Source: CAZKEW01 sp964558915 (GTDB lineage Bacteria; Acidobacteriota; Aminicenantia; Aminicenantales; UBA8522). Taken from it: a DNA stretch of 11,851 bases. The notes beneath the pieces are model-generated. The model searched no databases and was not told the origin of the DNA. It saw nothing but the letters and a program-made list of their open reading frames with translations. Below are positions 6,301-11,851 of this stretch, in pieces. How positions within the stretch are numbered: the first letter of the stretch is position 1; the number at the start of each line of letters is the position of its first letter. The translations under genes were made by a program, and so were the position numbers. Location: positions 1 through 11,851 of the forward strand of contig CAZLFV010000088.1 in assembly GCA_964558915.1 (NCBI GenBank). The letters are read 5' to 3'.

Positions 6301-7685
6301 ACGAGAATGGGATCGTGAGGATCGGCGCCTATGTGAAATCGGGCGACATTCTGGTGGGCAAGGTCGCGCCGAAGGGAGAAACACAGCTGTCTCCCGAGGA
6401 AAAATTGCTGAAGGCGATTTTCGGCGAAAAAGCTCTGGATGTGAAGGACGCCTCTCTGTATTGCTCTCCTGGAATTGAGGGTACGGTGATCGATGTCCGG
6501 ATTTTTTCTCGCCGGGGAAGCGAGAAGGGGCCGCGGGCTAAAGTGATTGAGAAGGAAGAAATCGCCAAGATGAAGCGGAACCTGGATGACGAGATTAGCA
6601 TTCTCGAAGGAGAAAAGGCGCGTCGGATAAGATCCTATATCAAAGGCGAGGTCCTGGACAGAGACCAAAAAATGTCCGGCCAGACCCTCGCTAAAGGCAC
6701 GAGGCTGACCGAGAAGATGCTTGACCTCATCGACCCAGAAGATTATGCCAGGCTAAAATTAGAGGAGAATGAAGACCGCGATGCCAAAATCAAGGATATC
6801 GACAAAAAGGTTCGGCGCCAGATTGATGCACTCCGGGCGGAGTTCAAAGACAAAGTCGATACGATAAAAAAGGGCGATGAGCTGTCTCCGGGAGTCATCC
6901 AGGCCATCAAGGTTTACATCGCCATGAAGAGGAAATTATCGGTCGGGGACAAAATTTCCGGCCGGCACGGCAACAAAGGCATTGTCGCCAAGATTGTGCC
7001 TGAGGAGGATATGCCCCGGCTCCCCGACGGCACGCCGGTGGAGATTGTCCTCAACCCGCTGGGAGTCCCGTCCCGTATGAATGTGGGGCAGATATTGGAA
7101 ACCCATCTCGGATGGGCATCCAAGTTTCTGGATCTCTGGGTTTCGACTCCCGTTTTTGACGGGATCTCGGAGAAGGAAATCAAGGAGATCCTGAAGAAGG
7201 CTGGGTTGCCCGAATCCGGCAAGACGCCTCTTCATGATGGAATAACTGGAGAATTGCTTGACCAAGAAGTCACCGTTGGTAACATTTATATGATGAAGCT
7301 CTACCATCTTGTGGACGATAAAATCCATGCGCGCTCGACTGGACCTTATTCCTTAATCACCCAGCAACCGCTGGGCGGCAAAGCGCAGTTCGGAGGTCAG
7401 CGCTTTGGGGAAATGGAAGTCTGGGCCCTGGAAGCCTACGGCGCGGCCTTCACTCTCCAGGAGCTTTTAACCGTCAAATCGGATGATGTCGAGGGCCGGG
7501 CCAAGATCTATGAGGCCATCGTCAAAGGCGATCTGGATTTTACTCCCGGTCTTCCCGAATCCGTCAATGTTCTCATCCGTGAGCTCCAGAGCCTCTGCCT
7601 GAACGTGGAACTGGAAAAGGCAGAAAGAGACGAGATTTTGCCCTGGGGAATTGAAGTCCCCCCGGCTCTGAAAGGAGGACGCTAA
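3390..7685 (+). CDS. rpoB: DNA-directed RNA polymerase subunit beta
   Basis: The 1431-residue beta subunit is complete and longer than E. coli beta (1342). Numbering here is from GTG 3390; ATG 3396 would remove two residues, and neither start has a strong ribosome-binding site. Landmarks in order are: protrusion (TFSVPLRLKVRLI, about 160-172; QLQRSPGVFF, 219-228); rifampicin region (FGSSQLSQFMD to HKRRLSALGPGG, 567-598); HYGRICPVETPEGPNIGLI (615-633); GYNFEDAIIVSE (914-925, with Glu918/Asp919 near the active site); flap region (GETQLSPEEKLLKAIFGEKALDVKD, 996-1020); and GDKISGRHGNKG (1186-1197), whose Lys1188 and Lys1196 line the nucleotide site. The C-terminal beta' anchor is GGKAQFGGQRFGEMEVWALEAYGA. 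A charged helical segment at about 1041-1163 occupies the place of E. coli insertion SI2. Unusual for the family is a cysteine-rich insertion at about 86-150. The stop overlaps the rpoC ATG by one base. Confidence 0.98.
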   Translation: MTMQKEQESFNHRIERTDFSKIGTQFPMPDLLAIQRQSYAEFLQMDLLPEERKDAGLQSAFKDVFPISDFKETTQLDFISYSIGNWECKCGRLKGVENSRSRCKGCGTLLPSDIELTEKEICPYCSAMRKIETPVCEHCGDRVKLKMKYSPNECLQKGYTFSVPLRLKVRLISWEKDASSKSKRLKHIKEQEVYFGDIPLMTEKGTFIFNGIERVVVSQLQRSPGVFFRPGEAKGFFIGKIIPYRGAWVEFEYDTKNNLYVRLDRKKKFLASIFLRALGFGSDEEIIRLFYKVYKVLPENGELYWELSDDLAGKTVADDVTPPSSKKVLLPARKKLTPEIIQELKQKGVAKVSLAKKELQGAYSLASIKGKVKPNEELGDVQLEFLAGRGEPFEVFYPEQDRIGPIISNTLKKDARKDTNQALAEIYRKLRPGEPHTMESAHNLFHNLFFNPQKYNFSRIGRLKMNIKLGLNTSMDEKVLSPLDYVEVIKYLLRLRLGEGTVDDIDHLGNRRVRSVGELVENAFRIGLTRMERTVKEKMTISADLTSAMPQDLINSKPVIAALKEFFGSSQLSQFMDQINSLAEITHKRRLSALGPGGLSRERAGFEVRDIQSSHYGRICPVETPEGPNIGLISSLSCYARVNDFGFIETPYRKVRNGRIVDYVKIVHPGDSSYKIDEIVEKNEFIKAVEQLKRGKVRQLPVVEPHCFYLTAWEEEKHIIAQGNTPVDKDGHFVNEFVTARQAGNFKSIPRDQVDYIDVSPKQLVSLSAALIPFLEHDDANRALMGSNMQRQAVPLLRPEAPLVGTGIEYLVAKGSGDVIICQRPGVVEFVDAERILIRVDEKEKAKEHDVGTDLYILTKFLRTNQNTCINHRPIVRKGDRVEKGQILADSSCTDKGELALGRNVLCAFMPWRGYNFEDAIIVSEKLIKDDIFSSIHIVEETIEARDTKLGPEEITKDIPNVPENVLRNLDENGIVRIGAYVKSGDILVGKVAPKGETQLSPEEKLLKAIFGEKALDVKDASLYCSPGIEGTVIDVRIFSRRGSEKGPRAKVIEKEEIAKMKRNLDDEISILEGEKARRIRSYIKGEVLDRDQKMSGQTLAKGTRLTEKMLDLIDPEDYARLKLEENEDRDAKIKDIDKKVRRQIDALRAEFKDKVDTIKKGDELSPGVIQAIKVYIAMKRKLSVGDKISGRHGNKGIVAKIVPEEDMPRLPDGTPVEIVLNPLGVPSRMNVGQILETHLGWASKFLDLWVSTPVFDGISEKEIKEILKKAGLPESGKTPLHDGITGELLDQEVTVGNIYMMKLYHLVDDKIHARSTGPYSLITQQPLGGKAQFGGQRFGEMEVWALEAYGAAFTLQELLTVKSDDVEGRAKIYEAIVKGDLDFTPGLPESVNVLIRELQSLCLNVELEKAERDEILPWGIEVPPALKGGR
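3651..3806 (+). other. Double CxxC cysteine insertion within RpoB
   Basis: This part of rpoB encodes residues 88-139. It contains two four-cysteine modules. The first is Cys88-x-Cys90, 12 residues, then Cys103-xx-Cys106. The second is Cys122-xx-Cys125, 10 residues, then Cys136-xx-Cys139. Each has zinc-ribbon spacing. In E. coli and Thermus beta the flanking parts (the SYxxG strand and the EC...G.T...PL strand) are separated by only a few residues, so roughly 60 residues are inserted here. Zinc binding is inferred from spacing. From memory, acidobacterial beta subunits have a related insert; I cannot verify this here. Confidence 0.8.
7671..7678 (+). promoter_or_regulatory. Strong ribosome-binding site for rpoC inside rpoB
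   Basis: AAAGGAGG lies in the last codons of rpoB (the ...KGGR end), 6 bases before the rpoC ATG at 7685. Together with the TAATG stop/start overlap it points to efficient and coupled synthesis of beta' with beta. It contrasts with the weak site at rpoB. Confidence 0.85.
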
Positions 7686-10600
7686 TGGAACCGAGGCCAA
7701 CCACAATTTCAGTCAGGTCGAAAGTCGATTTCGACAGAGTCAGGATCAGCATTGCCTCTCCGGAAAAAATCAAGAGCTGGTCGTGGGGGGAAGTGACTAA
7801 GCCAGAGACCATCAATTACAGAACGTTCAAGCCCGAAAAGGACGGGCTGTTCTGCGCCAAAATTTTTGGGCCGATCAATGACTATGAGTGCCTCTGTGGA
7901 AAATACAAGCGTATGAAATACCGGGGGATAATTTGCGAACGATGCGGCGTCGAGGTCACCAAGTCCAAAGTGAGGCGCGAACGCATGGGCCACATCCAGC
8001 TCGCTTCGCCGGTGGCCCATATCTGGTTTTTTAAAAGCCCGCCGAGCCGAATCGGATTGGTCTTGGATCTTTCAATCAAAGACCTGGAAAAAGTCCTCTA
8101 TTTTGAGTCTTATATTGTTACTGACCCCGGCGACACGCCGCTCAAGGAGAAACAGCTTCTCAACGAAGAGGAATACAAGGAGGCTCAGGAAAAGTACGGG
8201 AACAAGTTCGATGTTTCGATCGGAGCGGAAGCAATCGACTCTCTTCTTTGTGAAATCGATACGACTAAGGAAGCCGACCGCCTCAGGCGCCTGATGAAAA
8301 AAGAGTCGTCCCAGCAGAGAAGATTGCGCTATGCCAAAAGGCTAAGGGTCTTCAAAGCCCTGAAGAAATCGGGAAACCGCCCGGAATGGATGATCCTGAA
8401 GGTTATTCCGGTCATCCCTCCTGACCTAAGACCCCTGGTGAGGCTGGACGGCGGGCGGTTTGCGACCTCTGACCTCAACGACCTTTATCGGAGAGTCATT
8501 AACCGCAATAACCGCCTCAAGAAACTCATCGAGCTCAAAGCTCCGGAACTCATCATCCGAAACGAGAAAAGGATGCTCCAAGAAGCGGTTGACGCTCTCT
8601 TTGACAACGGGAAAAGAGGCCGTGTCCATTTGGGAGCCAACCGTCGTCCTCTCAAATCGTTGAGCGAAGCCCTCCGCGGAAAGCAGGGCCGTTTCCGGCA
8701 AAACCTCCTGGGCAAGCGCGTGGACTATTCCGGACGGTCTGTAATAGTTGTCGGCCCCGAGTTGAAGCTCAATCAGTGCGGGCTGCCCAAGAAAATGGCA
8801 CTTGAGCTTTTTAAGCCATTCATTTTCCATAAGTTGGAGAAGGAAGGGTTGGTCCCGAGCGTTAAGATTGCCAGGGAGTGGCATGAGGCAGAGCGGCCCG
8901 AGGTCTGGGACTATCTAGAGGAGGTAGTGAGGGAGCATCCGATTCTGCTCAACCGCGCCCCCACGCTTCACCGCCTTGGGATTCAAGCCTTTGAGCCCAT
9001 CCTCATCGAAGGAAAAGCGATCCAGATTCATCCTCTTGTCTGCGCGGCCTTTAACGCTGATTTTGACGGGGACCAGATGGCCGTGCACATTCCCCTTTCT
9101 GTCGAGGCCCAGGTCGAGGCTCAAACGCTGATGCTCTCGACTAATAACATCCTTTCGCCTTCTCATGGAAGGCCGTTGACGATTCCAAGTCAGGATATGG
9201 TCTTGGGCTGTTACTATCTGACCTTGGAGAAGAAAGGGCAGAAGGGAGAGGGTCGGATTTTCTATTCTCCCGACGAAGTGCTTCTGGCCTTGGAAAACAA
9301 AGAGATCAGCCTCCAGGCTCGCGTGAAATTAAGGTTTAAAGGGCCGTTTATGAACCTGGCAACCTACTATGACGACCAGGCTATAATGACCTGCCCGGTG
9401 ACCGAAATCCAGAACAAGCTGATCGATACGACTCCGGGAAGAATCATATTCAACAGCATCCTGCCTTCGGGGATCCCATACGTCAACGGCATGCTGAGGA
9501 AGAAGGGGCTAGAGAACCTTGTTTTCTATACTTATCTCAAGGTCGGGCTGACCCCCACCATCCAGATGCTGGACAAACTGAAAGAGACCGGGTTCAACCA
9601 GGCGACTCTGGCCGGATTTTCACTGGGTATTGACGATTTCATCATTCCCAAGGAAAAAAGCTCGATTGTGGAAAAAGCCCAGAAAGAAGTCTTGGATATT
9701 GAAAAACTCTACCGGGACGGGACCATCTCCGCTGGTGAGCGGTTCAACCGCGTTGTCGAGATCTGGGGAGCCGTCACGGACAAAGTCTCCTCTGCCATGA
9801 TCGACGAGATGAAGAGGGTCAGTTTCGAAAGCAACGAACTCAACCCGCTTTTTGTTATGGCCGATTCAGGTTCTAGGGGAAACAAGCAACAGATCCGACA
9901 GCTGGCTGGAATGCGTGGCCTGATGAGCAAGCCTTCTGGAGAAATCCTCGAAACGCCCATTGTTTCCAACCTGCGCGAGGGATTGAACGTCATGCAGTAC
10001 TTCATTTCGACGCATGGCGCCAGAAAAGGGTTGGCCGACACCGCTTTGAAGACAGCCAACTCCGGCTACTTAACCCGTAAGCTTGTGGACGTGGCCCAGG
10101 AAGTGATCGTTGATGAGCACGATTGCGGTACCCTTAAGGGAATCAATGTGACCGCCATCGTCGAGAACGGCGAGATCATCGAGCCATTTGTGGACAGAAT
10201 CGTTGGCCGAATCGCTCTGGAGAAAGTGGTTAATCCGGATACTAACAAGGTGATCGTTGCGCCGAACCAGGAGATTACAGAGGACATCGCTCAGCAATTC
10301 CAGAACCTAGGCATTGAAAAGGTGAAGATCCGCTCCGTCCTGACCTGTGAGGCCAAGAGAGGAGTTTGTCAGCTCTGCTATGGCCGGAATATGTCCAGCG
10401 GAAGCCTCGTCGAACTCGGGGAGGCCGTGGGTATTATCGCCGCCCAGTCCATCGGAGAACCGGGCACGCAGCTGACAATGAGAACCTTCCATGTGGGAGG
10501 GATCGCCATGCGCGGAGCGGAGAGGTCGAAGCTTGAAGCCAAGAACGACGGCGTTATCATGTTCAACAACCTTAAAGGTGTCCAGAACAAAGAAGGCGTG

Positions 10601-11836
10601 CTGGTCGTCTTGAACCGGAACGCGAATATCGCCATCCTCGACCATCGCCGCCGTGAGGTTGAGCATTATCAAGTCCCGTATGGAGCAAGGGTGTTTGTCA
10701 AGGACGGTGAGGCCATCAAAGCTCGCCAGCCGTTCGCCGAGTGGGATCCCTTCAACACCTTCATCCTGACCGAAGACGCCGGCATTGCGGAATTCCATGA
10801 TGTTGTCCTGGGCGTGACCATGGAAGAAGTCCAGGATGAATTTACAGGCCTCATTACCCAGGTCGTCATCGAACCCAAAGAAGAACGGATGCAGCCCCGA
10901 GTAGAAATCATCCACACGACCAAAAAAGACAAAAACGGAAAGCCGCTCATGCTCAGAAGGTACTATCTTCCCTCGGGAGCCAATCTTGAGATTAAAGACA
11001 GGCAAAAAGTCTTTGCTGGGGACATTTTGGCCAAGATCCCTCGCGAGGTCGCCCGGACCAAGGACATCACAGGGGGATTGCCTAGAGCGGAAGAGCTCTT
11101 CGAGGCACGCCGGCCCAAGTATCCGGCGGTTATTGCAGAGATTGACGGGATTGTCCAGTTCGGCGGGTTGGTGAGGGGCTACCGCAAGCTCGTCGTGACG
11201 AACGAAAAAGGCGGTGAAAAGGAGTACCTCATCCCCAAAGGCGCCCACTTGAGCGTGGGTGAGGGAGAGAAGGTCAGAGCCGGCACACCACTTATGGACG
11301 GGCCGGTGAATCCTCATGACATTCTCCGCGTGCTGGGAGAAAAAGAGCTGGCCGAATACCTCCTCCGTGAAGTCCAAGAGGTCTACAGGCTCCAGGGAGT
11401 AACCATCAACGATAAGCATATCGAGACCATCATCCGGCAGATGCTGCGCTGGATTAAGGTTGAAGAAGTCGGGGACACGGAATTTCTCGTTGATGAGCAG
11501 GTCGATAAGTTCATTTTCCAGGAGGAGAATGAAAAAGTGATCAAGAAAGGCGGCAAACCGGCCAAGGCCCGGCCGCTTCTTTTAGGCATAACCAAGAGCG
11601 CTCTAAGCACGGACAGTTTTATCGCTGCTGCTTCGTTCCAGGAGACGACTCGGGTCCTGACGGAAGCCAGCCTTTACGGAAAAGTGGATTATTTGAGGAG
11701 GCTCAAGGAAAATATTATCATGGGAAGGCTTATTCCCGCGGGCACAGGCTACAGGTACTACCGGGATGTCGAGCTGAAGGAGTCTGCCCAGGCAGAAGAA
11801 GAGCTGGAAATCGAGGCCTCGGTCCGGGACTCCTAG
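7685..11836 (+). CDS. rpoC: DNA-directed RNA polymerase subunit beta'
   Basis: The 1383-residue beta' subunit is complete and close to E. coli beta' (1407). Landmarks are: N-terminal zinc site Cys69, Cys71, Cys84, Cys87; clamp helices and lid region (RNNRLKKLIELKAPELIIRNEKRMLQEAVDALFDNG, about 274-309); catalytic loop NADFDGDQM at 457-465, whose Asp459, Asp461 and Asp463 hold the active-site magnesium; second zinc site Cys814, Cys888, Cys895, Cys898; bridge helix (about 776-805, HGARKGLADTALKTANSGYL); and trigger loop GEPGTQLTMRTFHVGG (924-939, with Met932, Arg933, His936). About 190 residues inserted after the trigger loop (about 940-1128) correspond to the SI3 domain of E. coli. The C-terminus has LLGITKSALSTDSFIAAASFQETTRVLTEA and then a short acidic tail. 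The ATG overlaps the rpoB stop by one base and has AAAGGAGG upstream. Only 15 bases follow the TAG, with no terminator in them. Confidence 0.98.
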   Translation: MEPRPTTISVRSKVDFDRVRISIASPEKIKSWSWGEVTKPETINYRTFKPEKDGLFCAKIFGPINDYECLCGKYKRMKYRGIICERCGVEVTKSKVRRERMGHIQLASPVAHIWFFKSPPSRIGLVLDLSIKDLEKVLYFESYIVTDPGDTPLKEKQLLNEEEYKEAQEKYGNKFDVSIGAEAIDSLLCEIDTTKEADRLRRLMKKESSQQRRLRYAKRLRVFKALKKSGNRPEWMILKVIPVIPPDLRPLVRLDGGRFATSDLNDLYRRVINRNNRLKKLIELKAPELIIRNEKRMLQEAVDALFDNGKRGRVHLGANRRPLKSLSEALRGKQGRFRQNLLGKRVDYSGRSVIVVGPELKLNQCGLPKKMALELFKPFIFHKLEKEGLVPSVKIAREWHEAERPEVWDYLEEVVREHPILLNRAPTLHRLGIQAFEPILIEGKAIQIHPLVCAAFNADFDGDQMAVHIPLSVEAQVEAQTLMLSTNNILSPSHGRPLTIPSQDMVLGCYYLTLEKKGQKGEGRIFYSPDEVLLALENKEISLQARVKLRFKGPFMNLATYYDDQAIMTCPVTEIQNKLIDTTPGRIIFNSILPSGIPYVNGMLRKKGLENLVFYTYLKVGLTPTIQMLDKLKETGFNQATLAGFSLGIDDFIIPKEKSSIVEKAQKEVLDIEKLYRDGTISAGERFNRVVEIWGAVTDKVSSAMIDEMKRVSFESNELNPLFVMADSGSRGNKQQIRQLAGMRGLMSKPSGEILETPIVSNLREGLNVMQYFISTHGARKGLADTALKTANSGYLTRKLVDVAQEVIVDEHDCGTLKGINVTAIVENGEIIEPFVDRIVGRIALEKVVNPDTNKVIVAPNQEITEDIAQQFQNLGIEKVKIRSVLTCEAKRGVCQLCYGRNMSSGSLVELGEAVGIIAAQSIGEPGTQLTMRTFHVGGIAMRGAERSKLEAKNDGVIMFNNLKGVQNKEGVLVVLNRNANIAILDHRRREVEHYQVPYGARVFVKDGEAIKARQPFAEWDPFNTFILTEDAGIAEFHDVVLGVTMEEVQDEFTGLITQVVIEPKEERMQPRVEIIHTTKKDKNGKPLMLRRYYLPSGANLEIKDRQKVFAGDILAKIPREVARTKDITGGLPRAEELFEARRPKYPAVIAEIDGIVQFGGLVRGYRKLVVTNEKGGEKEYLIPKGAHLSVGEGEKVRAGTPLMDGPVNPHDILRVLGEKELAEYLLREVQEVYRLQGVTINDKHIETIIRQMLRWIKVEEVGDTEFLVDEQVDKFIFQEENEKVIKKGGKPAKARPLLLGITKSALSTDSFIAAASFQETTRVLTEASLYGKVDYLRRLKENIIMGRLIPAGTGYRYYRDVELKESAQAEEELEIEASVRDS

Positions 11837-11851
11837 GACCCTAACCTCCTT

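Noticed and set aside
11837..11851. A terminator after rpoC.
   Set aside because: Only 15 bases remain, with no stem-loop; the transcript may well continue beyond the window.

Overview
This window is an uninterrupted stretch of the bacterial core transcription/translation locus, all on the + strand: the 3' tip of tuf (EF-Tu), rpmG (L33), tRNA-Trp(CCA), secE, nusG, rplK (L11), rplA (L1), rplJ (L10), rplL (L7/L12), rpoB and rpoC. The window closes 15 bases after the rpoC stop. No mobile element, CRISPR array, prophage, rRNA or foreign-looking gene is visible, and no gene-free stretch exceeds about 100 bases.

The organism is a diderm-type bacterium of moderate GC content (somewhat above half by eye). 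RpoC carries a large domain in the trigger loop and RpoB a helical insertion after the flap region, as in Proteobacteria, Acidobacteriota and relatives. The RpoB N-terminus also carries a two-module cysteine-rich (zinc-ribbon-like) insertion. From memory, similar inserts occur in acidobacterial RpoB, so an Acidobacteriota/Aminicenantes-like lineage is my best guess. This is inference, not a database result.

Layout. Bases 1-49 end EF-Tu. Bases 112-261 encode a zinc-type L33. Bases 310-383 are tRNA-Trp without an encoded CCA. Bases 384-481 are a short spacer with an unused AAGGAGG. From 482 to 3320 six genes (secE, nusG and four ribosomal protein genes) are packed with gaps of about 14 bases or fewer, or overlap. 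A 69-base gap (3321-3389) separates rplL from rpoB; it holds a hairpin and an 18-codon ORF that stops directly against the rpoB start. rpoB and rpoC then overlap by one base (TAATG).

The genes supply the elongation machinery: EF-Tu, the L1 stalk protein, and the L10/L12 stalk with its L11 base. They also supply the SecE subunit of the translocon, the NusG factor that links RNA polymerase to ribosomes, and the two largest polymerase subunits. The packing suggests cotranscription with translational coupling. The spaces in which E. coli keeps its L1 and L10 autoregulatory leaders are almost absent.

This is mainly an ordinary housekeeping region and I see no new multi-gene system. The points most worth a second look are the RpoB cysteine insertion and the rplL-rpoB junction.
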